In this document: piece by piece, positions 1-11,531 of the stretch
Position numbering within the stretch: the first letter of the stretch is position 1
Layout: the number at the start of each line of letters is the position of its first letter
Assembly: GCA_010094025.1 (NCBI GenBank)
Contig: ML991820.1
Coordinates: forward strand, 1-64,000
Source: Viridothelium virens
Lineage: Eukaryota > Ascomycota > Dothideomycetes > Trypetheliales > Trypetheliaceae
DNA: 64,000 nt
Reading direction: 5' to 3'
Position numbers and translations under genes: made by a program
Notes under the pieces: model-generated
Database searches by the model: none
The model's input: only the letters and a program-made list of their open reading frames with translations
What the model was told of the DNA's origin: nothing

Positions 1-130
1 AAGGTTGGTCTATGTAATACAGACGGCCAAAAACCCTAAGACCATATCATCTGTTGCACATCAGGAAATGTCCGCTCATCGTCATCAGATCTAACCTCGC
101 CCTATCGCCCCTTTTTTGCCATTCGTTCCC

Positions 131-288
131 TCATATAATGTTTGCAATGCTTATCCTCGCGCTGCCTCCAGGACTCGCGCCATCCACACCCACGCCTCTC
201 GTCTCGACAGGACTCCTTAGTGTTCCCGGTGGAGGAGGCTGTACCGCCATGCTGTCCGGTCTCCTCATCTGCGCAGGCGGTGGCGGCG

Positions 289-337
<49 letters not shown>

Positions 338-3017
338 TTGCTGCCCGATAAACCCTTGGCGCGCCCTCTGCTGCTGCTGGCGGCTCTGCTGCTCCTCCAA
401 CAACCCTGTCAGAATCGCTGCAATCTTCTCCCATCCGCCCCACTCTGTCGTCTCCTTCTCGGTCAGCAGCACGCTGCGTGGACTCTTCTCATCATCCGTC
501 ATAGTCACGTCTCCATTCACATGATGATGGTGCGAACCTGATGAGGGTGGTGGTGGCGGCGGAGGATGTGCGCTCGAGTTGAGCCGCATGCCTGTCTCGC
601 TGCCTGCCCAGACCCAGCCTCCCTCCACACCTCCCTGCATATCGCCGCTCACATATGCCAGCATTTCCTCGTCTTCTTCGACCTGCTCAGCCATATACCC
701 GCCGTGAAGCCGCTCGACTAGACGATCGAGGAAGAAGCGCAGGTTACGTCCACAAGCGATGTTATTCTTACGTAGATTACCGACAGCGGCAGATGCCCGG
801 ACGAGAGTCAACGCCGAAGAGTAGTGCCCTCGCAGGGAGAGAAAGAGTGTGCAGCGCCAGAAGTGGGCGCACGTCATGGAGGGTGACATGGAGACGAGGC
901 GACGCTGCCATTCTGAGCCCTGACTGGTGTCGACGTAGTCGCCATATTCGGGGGTGTCTGGGTGGCTGTGACCGTGGCCATGCTGGTGAGAGGGAGAGGA
1001 GGGACTAAGCATACTTCGGGCGACCAGACGAGCGGTGTCGTGGCCAACGCCGACGCAGCGGTCGATAGCTTCGCGGCGGGCTTCGCGAGTGCAGAGCGTA
1101 CTGAGGTTGTGACGGTAGAGGAACATTCGGATGCCTTGGACCGAGGCGGAAAGACAGACCATGGCGGGGTCGATAGGTTGGTTGTTTTCAACGCGAAACA
1201 TGTCGGGGAGTGAGCGCCCAAGTGAGCGAAGGTATTCGTCGTAAGTGTCCAAAGTTGCAGGAGCAACGATGGGAGATTTGAGAGTCTTTTTCAATTGTGG
1301 AATCATCCGAACTATCGGAATAAGTGCTGATAAGCCGCATGTCAAGCCTTGGCCAGGAGGCGCAACAATGCCTTGTGGTTGAATGTAGGTATCGTCTACT
1401 GGGCATGGCCAGCCAATGTCACAGTCATCATCGTCGATTTGAAGAGGTCTTCCCAGCTCGAGGGATATGATCCTGCACCATATGAGCCGAATCGCCTTGA
1501 AAACATGTTTAACATAGACTTACCTATCAAAAGCATAGATGGACCACCACACACGACGACGCGCCTCGGCTTCGATGACTGGCCAAGGTCCACTCTCGTT
1601 GTGAAGTCCAATTTCCTGCGCAAATCGTATTGCCGACCCAAGCCAGACCCATCCCGACGCCGTGTAATTCAATTCTATGGAGAACATACTCAACAGGAGA
1701 CAAGTCCTCACATGATCAATGGTGACATTGTCGGTCCACGTGTTGATATATCGAATGCAAGTTTCTTTGAAGATTACACCCTCTTTCTCAGGATCCAATT
1801 GCAATTCAGATCGGTCGACAATGTGTAAGGTGCCAGTAGCCAGTGTAGCAAAAAATAAAGAAACCCAAATCTTTCGCTGCCCTTGGAAAGAGCCATTGCG
1901 ATAAACATTTTCGTATTCCTGAACAAAAGTTGGCCAGTGTAGAAGAGGAGTGTATAAGTGAATAGATCCATGGTATGACGAAAGTAGACGATCCGCTATG
2001 TGTTTCGGGGGCAGGCTTGGAATTGCTGCTTTGCTTGGATCCATTAACGGCTCCATGGCTGGTTGTCGATACAATGGCGGTATTCTAAAGAGCCCTCTGC
2101 CGTAGTTTCGAATGTTTCTTCGAACGTGATCAAAATGCTTGAGCACAGGCGGTTCACTCTTTTGCTCATTGGGCTTATTTGGGTTTATCTCAGGAAGATT
2201 TATCGTTGGCACTGATGATGCAGGTTGGTCAACGTTCATATCGCCCCTCTGTATCATCCCTTTCATTTGAGTTATCGTTTGTTTTGCTTGAGACAATTGC
2301 TTTTCTAGGTCCTGAACTTGTCTACAGGACACATAAGTGAATTGATTTCGTCTGCCCTGCTGCGCACAGAACTTACTTAATAGAAGACATGCGCCGATTT
2401 GTTTCCTTAGTGAACTGGCATTTTACACTTCTGCTGGAGCACTCTGAGCAGCTGGAAGTATCGGTGGCATCGCACTGCTTATCATTAGTGTGAACCTTAA
2501 TTGCTGACCGATAAAATCGTACTTTGACCTTGCGTTCTCTACAAGCGTCACAGCTTGGATCTTTCCGCCGCTGTCTATACGCGCGCTTCTGAGATATGAT
2601 TGCGGAAGACAGGTGAGTTGGGCTGACGCCCCCTGACGGAGGTATCATACCGTCTGTCATCAGGCCATCCTGAAAACCAGTGCTCGCAGCGCTAGGCGAG
2701 GCTGATGGTGGAGCGAAGGGCTGATTATGAGGCCCAACGTTGAGGCTAGGAGGCGCAAAAGTAGCCATGCGCTGCGAATGAGGAGGTGCTGGTCCTGTTG
2801 AAGATAAACTCTCTCGTCTTCCAGCGAACGGTGCTAATCCTTGGAGTGGAGGGAGGCCGTGGGACGAACCCCCTGATGAAATTGAGCGTTCATCATAGGG
2901 ACTGTCGGGAGCTGATCGCGAAGGATGGCTGGTGAATGAAGGTCGTGAACTATCTTCCATCCCACTTCGGTAGTTAGGGTTTTCTAGGGTTCTAATCTCC
3001 CGGCTCACTTCGAGCAT
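131..3017 (-). CDS. Zn2Cys6 transcription factor with fungal-specific middle domain
   Basis: Likely nuclear DNA-binding regulator. Four exons: 2523..3017, 2377..2474, 1524..2321, 131..1472 (910 residues; an in-frame ATG at 2960 would give 891 and is an equally plausible start). Disordered S/P-rich N-terminus, then a C-X2-C-X6-C-X7-C-X2-C-X6-C zinc cluster starting at C156, followed at once by a short leucine coiled coil (VQDLEKQL) typical of dimerising members. The fungal_trans region carries the family signature ending in DR..SLELGRPLQIDDDD, reconstructed across the third intron. The C-terminus is low complexity: polyproline, a His run and an 18-Gln tract. Intron 1 (2475..2522, 48 bases) splits the zinc cluster between the second and third cysteines and is free of stops. 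I do not recognise the ortholog, so the target genes are unknown. The family is certain; the start is not. Confidence 0.88.
290..343 (-). repeat. CAG/CTG trinucleotide repeat coding poly-Gln
   Basis: Fifteen uninterrupted CTG units on the + strand (290..334), then two TTG and one CTG. On the - strand this reads as 18 glutamines followed by a proline run in the C-terminal tail of the Zn2Cys6 factor. Pure CAG tracts often vary in length between strains. Confidence 0.95.
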
Positions 3018-4154
3018 TCGCGGCGACGTCCAAGTTCAAGCCGAGGAGATCATGTGGAGAAGCTGATGTCATTCGTAGGGTTTCAGTCTTTAATGGTTTT
3101 CTTTCCTTCTCTCGACTGGAAGAGGCAGGATTGGTGGTCGTGTGAATAAGGTTGGCGCAGCAGAGATTGCTACGAGAGATGGATGCGAGCCTCTGCAATT
3201 AATTATTGTAAGCGGTCGCAATGCCGTTCAAAGTCCCGAGAGAGAAGTATCGCGAGGAGGAATAACATCAAACACAGGAGGCAATCAATTGGGGATGCTG
3301 GAGGTGACGAAAGCGGAAAGAATAACCAGTCGGCGGGTGCCGGAGATGCAACATCTAGGCGCCATGACACAACTCAAGGACGAGAGAAAGAGGACGGTGT
3401 AGCCTTGGTGGATCGTCGGGATTGCAGCATTTTTGTGGAATGCTCGATGGCTAGTGGAATGCAAAAAAGGTAAAACCGATGAATAATAAGAGAGGTTAAG
3501 GGTGGTTGTCTGATGGAAAGGACCTACCCTATCAAGTGAAGGATGGACAGCAGGGTAGGGCAGCTGGGATGAAGAAGCCGAGCCGCCTAACGAAAATCCT
3601 CACCCCTCGGAATCAAAGGTCAACGCCGTTGCTGCATCTGCGGACGGAAGGAACCTGGATCAGGGATTGGAGTGAGAGAATCTGGGGAGCTCGAGGCAAT
3701 GCGAGGTTCCGAGTGGACGGCAGATGGGTGCACGCTCGCACAGCCAGTGCCAGTGGAGAGGAGCAGACTCGATTGGACGGGGGACGGGGGGGAATGGGGA
3801 GCCAGCTGTGCTGACGTTTGCATGTGGCTGCACCAGAGTGCAGTCGCTGAGAGAAGGCGCCCGTCACGGCATTTAGTACTTTTTTATTTTTTGGCCTCGA
3901 TTCCAGAAGAGAGATTGAAACAGATAGCACTTCCGAGGCCCATCGGCCACGCGCTTGACAGGGCCCTGGGCGGCGGGAGACCCACCAAACGTGTTCCGCC
4001 CCAGAGCAGTGAGATCCTCCGGGGCCTGCTACGGTGTGAGGGTGGTGAGGATCAGGATTAGGGTGAGGCTTGCAGCATGTGTGTGGTGATGGTGATTGTG
4101 CTGGTGAACATGGTGATTCTGGCGATTATGGCGATTATTATTGCAGCATTTGTT

Positions 4155-4205
4155 CCATCAGTCCATCAGTCCATCCACCCATCCACCATCACCCCATCAC
4201 CCATC
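4155..4205. repeat. Imperfect CATC/CCATCA tandem repeat
   Basis: CCATCAGT and CCATCCAC units repeat imperfectly, preceded at about 4079-4145 by a GTGATGGT-like imperfect repeat. Simple-sequence DNA in a gene-poor region; no function suggested. Confidence 0.8.
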
Positions 4206-5470
4206 TCTCGCCTGGGGAGCCGCACACAGGGATCACCGCTGCTGCCCCTCGCGAGTCGTGAGAATGCCGAACGATGAGATCGTCCGGTTGCTCCCTTAGG
4301 CGTGCAGCGCGCTGTCAACAACGGCCGGCTGGCAGCATCTCGTGCTTCGCTCTGCCCAATGTGGCACAGGGCCGAAGAGAACTCCCTTGCAGCGAGCTGA
4401 TGCCTCGAAGCGGCCTCTCCGACGAAGCCATGGCGGAAAGTCATCCAGCGCCAGCTTCCTTCGTCCCACCGCTGGGGTTCCAATATTGCCTCCCACGTAC
4501 GGGGTCGGTACAGCGATGCTGCAGGTGTGTACGCCCTCGGTGCCCTTCATCACAGCATCGTCCCCTCGCCCCGTCGTCTGGTTCGAGTATGTAACCAGGT
4601 CCAGAGAGCAGATTAATTGCAAAGGACAAACCACACGATCCCGGGTGATCTTCCCGGCGGTTTCATCCTGACCGCGGCCGCTTTAGCGGAGCAAAAATGC
4701 AGATCGAACCCCGGCCGGCTCGAGAGGCTTCCCGCCTGGTCGAGGCCTCGAGAGAGCCACACGAGGCTTGGGCGTCACGGTCCAGCGAACGGTCTCTCCT
4801 GGTGTCCTGGCTCCCAGCTCCCCCCCCTTCCGCTCCATGCGCCTCCCCAGCAAATGTGCCCGCCTCGATATTGGCATGCTTAACTGCAAAAGATCCAGGG
4901 CCCGTTAATCTAGGTGGCGTCAAGCTTAGACGCCGGCCACGAGGTGGCTGGAATCCCAACGGTCTGGGCCGCACGCTATTTGGACCCTTTCTTCTCCTCG
5001 GTACCAGGATGCCGTTATGCTCGATTGCGCAGATTACGACGATTGGACATCATCGCCGCCTTCAGGCATATGCGCGCAGGGTCTATCATACCGAGCGTCG
5101 CGCGAGAATGGGATGACATGAGACTCATGGCCCGTGGGGCGGAAAGCATCCATCCTACATCTCAATACTAGGCGTGCGTCGCGACGACTCGAATCAGGAC
5201 CGCGACGAGACGAGTACGGTAGAGGAAGGCGCTTTCTCGGGACGCCGACAAGGCAGAGCGTTGCTGATCATCACTCTGAGAGGGAGGCAGACCAAGCCTT
5301 TCGACTCTACCGCGACAGAATGCCGCTTCAGCGAGCGCACTGGCACCTCTGGCATTTGCGGATACTCCTGCAGCAGTGGGTTTCTAGCTGTCTCGCTTAC
5401 GCATCCCTCGGACCCCGCAGCCGTGTACATATCGCATCTATGTGTGGCTTGGCATATGCCAGGCAGAAGG

Positions 5471-5511
5471 CACCCAGGGCACCAGGGCACCGGGGTACCG
5501 GGGTACCAGGG
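5471..5511. repeat. Short 8-bp tandem repeat (CACCAGGG/TACCGGGG)
   Basis: One 9-base and four 8-base units in direct succession, alternating C/T at the first position and A/G at the fifth. Simple tandem repeat in non-coding DNA. Confidence 0.8.
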
Positions 5512-8500
5512 AGGGTCAAGTAGGCCCCTAACTCCGTAGGTTTGCTCGGCGGCCTCGGTACTGTCGCCGTAACGCAAACAGGCAGCTCGTCAATCTCCCA
5601 GGAGTCCCAGCAAGCAATCGCTGCCTGTCCTTGTTACACAACCCTATCTATGAAAACCACCAGTCCAACTCAGCATCCGTTCTCGTTGCGTCGCCACCGC
5701 GTACTCCACGAGACACGGCAGCTTCCACGTTTGTCCCAAACATGCCTGGAGTCTCAGCTTCGTGCGCTACTCTTTCCTGTACTACTATCACGAGCCCCTC
5801 ATGGCAGCCTCAGATGACTACGATTCATGCGCCCCCAGCAACTGGCGATAGGCATGGATATCTGAGTGCTGCCACGCACACGGATTCTGGGCCCTCGTGG
5901 CGACCCTCTATGCTCGAGCGTTGAACCGGGACCCAGGTACGAGACAGGACACAGAGATGCAGAGCCGGCGCACAGACCAGGATCCGTGCGAGCCTGAAGC
6001 ACTGGTCTTGTTTGCTGTCATCGGGAAGTTAGTCAAATAATTGCCTTTTCAACCGAACCCTAACCAGTTATACGGAAAGATCCTCGTTAGATTCTAGAGG
6101 AGAAAAAAGAAAAAGAAAAAAAAGTGAAGCGTTCTAACTAGGGCATGCAACAGATCTAAATAATTGCAAGGCAGCCAACCAACGTTTTCCGAGCACGCGA
6201 AACATTCATCTAGAAATAACCCCCTTACAAGCATTTCTGTCATGTCTCCTGAAGATCAAGAGTCTTGCAGGGTCGATAATGTCGGTCTCGGAGAGATTTC
6301 GCGCATCTGCATTTTAGTCAATCCTGACAAATGCATGATTTCAGTACCGACATTCCTGTCGCAGACAAGGCGCATTCTTCACTCATAGACCTATATTACA
6401 AGGTTAGTCATATTTTCTAGGTCTCGCCCGATTGGAAGAGTCGTAGACTAAATTAGGAAATGAAACTAGCTTCCTATTCTTTGAGCACCGATGTCGCTTC
6501 CTCCGGTTTTCCCATACATTTCCCGCGCCTGCTGGACCTTCCAAGATGATTGCTGAATAACATATCCCTGCTTTCTTTGGCTGCGTCCGGCAAAAAGAAT
6601 GGTTCTATTGGAGACCCAAATTCACGAACCTGGTACCGGCTTTCTAGCATCTGCGACAGCTCTAATCATCCTTTTCATGCTATGACCACTTCAACAAGTT
6701 CAACGATTGGCCACCAGTCTCCCAAAGAAAGATAAAGTGGCCAGCAAGACGAAAAGGCAAGCCAGGAGATATTCCATGACTGGGAATTGACTTTTGTTGA
6801 CCTCCCGAGTCCGTCCGAGTGAACCGTGGTTTGGCCCTATAGCTCGCACATCCGCAGCAGGAAACCCGAAAGTCCCGCATTTGACGCTCCAGTATGCCAC
6901 AGAGCCTGCCTCTCGCTACCTGCAATCTTAAACTTTGATTGGATTACTCCATCAACAAGAGGCTTCATAGCGCAAAGAGCCCATCCGGCTGGATCTGAAT
7001 AGTGCAGCTTCCAAAGTGTTGATATCGACATGGTGGTGTCAGAAGTCATTGATTGTCGAGGTAAACGTGGTCTCTATTCCTGTGGTGATGCTAGAGTTTT
7101 GTGAGCTCGGCCAAATAGTGAAGAACGCAATTGAAAGGGTACTCCCATCTAGAAGAAAGCACTGTGCAATTCGGCAGAGCTGGCACTAACTCCCAGAACA
7201 ATGAGGTGCGTAACGCGGCTCCCTGAAGCATTTCTTTATATTTGGTTATCTCGGCACTAAATCAGCTCACGGGTCTTATGAAGAAGCTTTGAAAACGGAA
7301 TCCAACGTGACCAATGTTGCAGGGAAGAAAGTATCGTTACTGGGAGTGCGAAAGGTTTGAGCTTCCAGAATCAGAGCGATTAGGAATCGGCGGAATGAGA
7401 TGATATCCTGCGCCTAGAGATGTCATGTACGTGTGCTGCATAGACGGCATTGTGTCTCATCTTTTATGGCTGTTGCTTCTGTCGACATGATGCTGCTTTT
7501 ACCCTACAGTAAATATTACTTGATCTGGCCCCTTTGCATGTGCTCGCTTCATAGTATCAAGCCCCCTGGTAGAAGAGGACCGAATTCCCACGAAATACAT
7601 CACAGAAGAGAGGATAGCGCTGTGACATATGTAGAAATCAAGGAAACTCATTAAGCAAAATTTGCATAATAGGAGAGGAAGAGAAATATGCTCGGAGGCA
7701 GTAATAACGTGATAACTACAAGTGCTACATCCACTATGATGGGGATCTGGAAGTAACCGAAACAATCTATATTCATTTCAAAAAGTCTACCATGCGAGCA
7801 ATGGATTGGCCGAGATTTTCCTAGACGGATACATGTAGTTGTGCCGTAGACCTTGTGGGCAAAGACTGCTCAGCATACTGAGTTTGTCAGAGACTAGGTA
7901 CATTGGCACCGTGTTCTCAGTGAACATGGTATCCAGGTAAGCAGACTTTGAAAATCCGATGTCATCTTTATGTGAATGACGATCTTGCTACATAAGTGTA
8001 TCGTCATGGTTCGATCATCCCTACGTGTGACACCTCACCAGTTGATTTGAGGAGTCTGGCTGAAAGAGTAACCCCGAGCAAGCCCCAATATCTCAGCAAC
8101 ACAAAGCGCATTGAAACTCCATCTGCCGCCTCATTTGTCGCCTCACTTGTCCACTACGCCGCGTAATCTACTCCAATTCTTATACTCGATTTCAGAATTT
8201 CTCAAGTAATTGAGATCAACTAAATGTCAGGGGGGCTGCTCAGCAAAACCCACCGTCAGCGCCTCGTGGACCAAAGCATCGGCGTTAACTCCGATGTCGA
8301 CAGACCCCTGCAACGTCAGGCGAAGCCGCTGATCCTGCAGATGCCCCTAAGCAATGGTTCACAGAGTTAGACGCCGCTGACGCCGCACACCACCATGAGG
8401 CGAGTGGGTCCGAGGGTTTCGCGCTTGCTGGCCGGATCCGAAGGGGTGGGTGGGCGGGCAAAGACTGGCAGCTGCAAGAGATGATCAGCTAAGGGGCAAG

Positions 8501-9213
8501 GATACCGGATTTATCCGGCGGGAAAGGCTGCGACCAGTTTGCGTCGGGACTAATTTTTGACCAGACATCGCAGGCGCCTTCCCCCCCCCAGCCCGCCGAA
8601 GGCGCATCCGCCACCAGAGCGCTCTTGCGGCACTCGGAGCCCCTTGAGGAAACCCCTCGCAGAAGGAAGGTGAGAAGGGGGCAGGGCAGGAGAAGGGGAT
8701 GACAGCAGCATCCCTGCGCGAAGGTACGCAATGTGCCGAGGCCATCTCACCAATCTCATGGCGCGTACCCTCTCAACTCGGTCTTCTAGCGGATGATGGG
8801 ATCCTCCCGGTCCCTGCTATACTTCCTCATGGTTTGCATGAAACATGCGCAGATCTTAATGGAAATCGTCTGACGTCGCGACCGCCCTGGCTATACATTC
8901 CACTTATGCATTGCCAGCGCATACTATTGAATTTCTGACCCGGGACCCCGTTGACGCGTCGCCGCCCAGGGGAACACGAGATGGTAGATTGATAGATTGA
9001 GCAAGATTTCGATGGCACATTGGCAGTTTATGGGAGGGGGAATCGGGTCAAGGAATCGGCTTTTCCGGGTTGGCGGATTCGCATCCGTGATACTCTCCCA
9101 TTTCGCCGATTCAGGCCCAAACCGTTCGAGAGATCTTACACCTGACCGTGTTGGGTGTCTCTGCCGAACGGAGTCATGTGGCCCGGAACTTTTCGTGGCC
9201 CAAAATGCATCAT

Positions 9214-9227
9214 TCGGTATCGGCCGA
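9214..9227. promoter_or_regulatory. Perfect UaY-type site TCGG-N6-CCGA
   Basis: The sequence is TCGG-TATCGG-CCGA, an exact match to the palindromic site bound by the Aspergillus Zn2Cys6 purine-pathway activator UaY. It lies about 400 bases before the adenine deaminase ATG. The motif has eight fixed bases, so one chance match per window this size is likely; its position before a purine gene is what gives it weight. Regulation here is inference. Confidence 0.5.
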
Positions 9228-9627
9228 GTTCCGAGTCGCCTAACAGTCGGTTTAAAGCTTGGCATTGGCGATTTTTCTGGTGGCGCCGACTCGCTACCAT
9301 CCAAAAATTTCGTATCGACAAGACTGCGACCGTGGATCTGGACGTTGTGCGCGACCGCAGCTGCGGCCCGACTTGTTTCAAAATATTAGAACCTCTGGCC
9401 TTCGTCGGAGGCATCAACCACCACTGGCTAGATCAAAGGTAAAAGATTTCGTACAATCTTTGGCTACAGTATAAAATTTTTTAGGTGCTTGTGCGAATTT
9501 TCTCTTATGTGCTTTGTCATCACGGTGCTTCTTCAATCTTCATGATGTTCGGATCAGCTCGCTTCTTTTTGCGATCAGATCTGCTAGTATTCTGCGCACA
9601 TATTACCTATGATTATTTCGTGCAACC

Positions 9628-10746
9628 ATGTGTCAATCGTCATTTCATCCTTTCCTTCAAGCATTACCAAAATGCGAACATCACATGTATGCCATGTTCC
9701 CAATTGTGATATATAAGCCTCATTGATTCTCTGTAAGGCATTTAGAAGGCGCATTAACACCGGCACTTCTCTTCCAACTTGCCTCTCGGAATAACGTTCA
9801 GCTCCCTTCCACTGATCCGGCGTATACCTCTCATGAGACACTGCTTGCCCGCTATTCTCGATTCAGCTCTCTGGACGATTTTCTTCAATATTACTATTTC
9901 GCATTTTCGGTCCTGATCCATGAAATTGACTTCGAGAGTCTAGCATGGGACTATTTCCAGCATGCATCAAAGGACGGGGTTCTGCATGCCGAAGTCTTCT
10001 TCGATCCACAGGCACATCTTACCCGGGGTGTCACATTTGCTACTATTCTCCGCGGATTTACTGCAGCAAGAAAACGCGCTGAAGCAGAGTTGGGGCTCAC
10101 CAGCGAATTGATTTGTTGTTTTTTGCGACATCTTCCGCCACTAGAGTCTGTGCATACTTTTAATCTGCCAGAGGTACAGGCTAGCTTCGACGCCCAGGAG
10201 ATAATTGGCGTTGGCCTAGACTCGAGTGAAAAAGATCACCCTCCATCCCTCTTCAAAGAGATTTATGGCCCAGCGAAGACAAGAGGATTGCGCCTCACGG
10301 CTCACGCAGGCGAAGAAGGACCGGCGCAGTATATCAAGAGCGCCCTTGACGATCTTGCGGTAGAGAGGATAGATCATGGAGTACGACTTGTCGATGATCC
10401 CCAGCTTCTGCGTCGGGTCCAGCAGCAAGGCACAATGCTTACGGTATGTCCAATAAGCAATGTCGTGCTTCGAGGTGCAGAGTCAGTGAAAGATGTACCG
10501 ATCCGAAAATTCCTTGATTCAGGAATCAAGTTCAGTATCAATAGTGACGATCCTGCGTATTTTGGTGGATACATCTTGGAGAATTATTGCCAAGTCCAAG
10601 CAGCGCATCATTTGTCTGTACAAGATTGGGAGACTATCTGCAGGAATGCGATTGAGGGTAGTTGGTGTCCTGATGGGCGGAAGCAGGTTATGCTGAAGAA
10701 GCTGGCAGAAAACATCAAGGACTGGGGGAGTAGAGTGCACGATTAA
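9628..10746 (+). CDS. aah1: Adenine deaminase
   Basis: Hydrolyses adenine to hypoxanthine and ammonia (purine salvage and nitrogen supply), presumably cytosolic. Two exons, 9628..9686 and 9738..10746, give 355 residues, close to yeast Aah1. The 59-base first exon reads MCQSSFHPFLQALPKCEHH and the splice completes the metal-binding H-M-H-L-E-G motif (H19, H21). The 51-base intron runs from GTATGC to AAG. Other family motifs: HAEVFFDPQ, GLDSSEK, the catalytic AHAGEEGPA, RIDHG, CPISN and the metal aspartates in SINSDDPAYFGG. It matches Aah1-type adenine deaminase rather than adenosine deaminase along its whole length. In A. nidulans the corresponding gene is nadA. A UaY-type site lies upstream at 9214. 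Confidence 0.95.
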
Positions 10747-11531
10747 TTGGAAGCTCCTCGGTTTGATGGATCTCCTGACGCGTCTGGCCTCGATAGTTGG
10801 CCAAGCGGAGTTTTCAGTCGCGCCATGGTGCACTTTGTGGCGGCTCCGAAGAGCCTCGATGGCCCCAATCAGGAGCTCCTGTCAGGGGCGTGAACGTTCG
10901 TCCTGGAGCGTGGCACCTCGCTTGGCGCCATAAGTTGCGGTATGAGCAAAAGAAATACTTAGAGTTGGAAAACTTATTACCAAGCGGGGTACATGACGCA
11001 AATACGAGCTCCGTAATGCTCCAAGCTTCTCCCAAAATTATGCCAGAATTATGTGCGTAAATAGCAGTCTTATATACAGGTCGATGGAATGGTAGAGTCA
11101 GCATTACTAAAGGAGGCAATCGCCAGATAGATGCGGCTTGGCAAGAAATCCTCCATTGCTAGAGGCCAATGGTATGTGTTTGAACCGGGGAAATTGAGTG
11201 AAATAGTGAAACTTTTGTCGTTTCTCAGTTGCTTTAGCGCCCAATAGGCTGGATCGTCCCGCAGCCAAGCTTTCAAGTTCAAGGCGGGAATCCTGGACCT
11301 GTTACTGGGGACCCCACCAATGTGCAATCCAGGCGAGCTCTACCTTCCCCATTTTCCTCTTCACTCCTTTCCTCCCTACGCTCCATTCTTCTACTACCTA
11401 CGTACGGCAGAGCATTGCAGCTGCGGTCAACCTCGATTGAAAGCCCTCTAGCCCTAGAATTCCGATATTCCTTGAGAAACTCTCGACCAAAGCATTAGAA
11501 TCATAGAATCATCCATTCCTCTACTGCCAAC
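10747..11531. other. Intergenic; glutamate decarboxylase promoter and 5' leader
   Basis: No gene seen. The last 200 bases before the next ATG are strongly C/T-rich on the + strand (about 11341-11400), a common feature of well-expressed fungal promoters and transcription starts. Confidence 0.6.

Larger units (their letters stand above)
3018..9627. other. 6.6 kb region without a recognisable gene
   Basis: No reading frame here looks like a known family, and none could be joined by consensus introns into one. The left half (about 3.5-5.5 kb) is GC-rich, so its open frames are long by chance on both strands. It holds simple repeats (CATC-rich at about 4155-4205, an 8-bp tandem near 5480, an A-rich stretch at about 6101-6125). 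The last few hundred bases are presumably the adenine deaminase promoter. Small or non-coding genes cannot be excluded. Confidence 0.6.

Noticed and set aside
54-541. Several overlapping frames on both strands over the CTG repeat (Cys-, Ala- or Leu-rich translations)
   Set aside because: They are other-frame readings of the trinucleotide repeat in the Zn2Cys6 gene.
3506-5577. Many frames of 80-140 residues on both strands
   Set aside because: GC-rich DNA makes stops rare; frames overlap on all strands, contain no known motif and cannot be linked by consensus introns.
8505-8518. CCGGAT-TT-ATCCGG palindrome as a second purine-activator site
   Set aside because: It contains CGG-N6-CCG but the flanking bases do not match TCGG-N6-CCGA, and it is 1.1 kb upstream; chance is likely.
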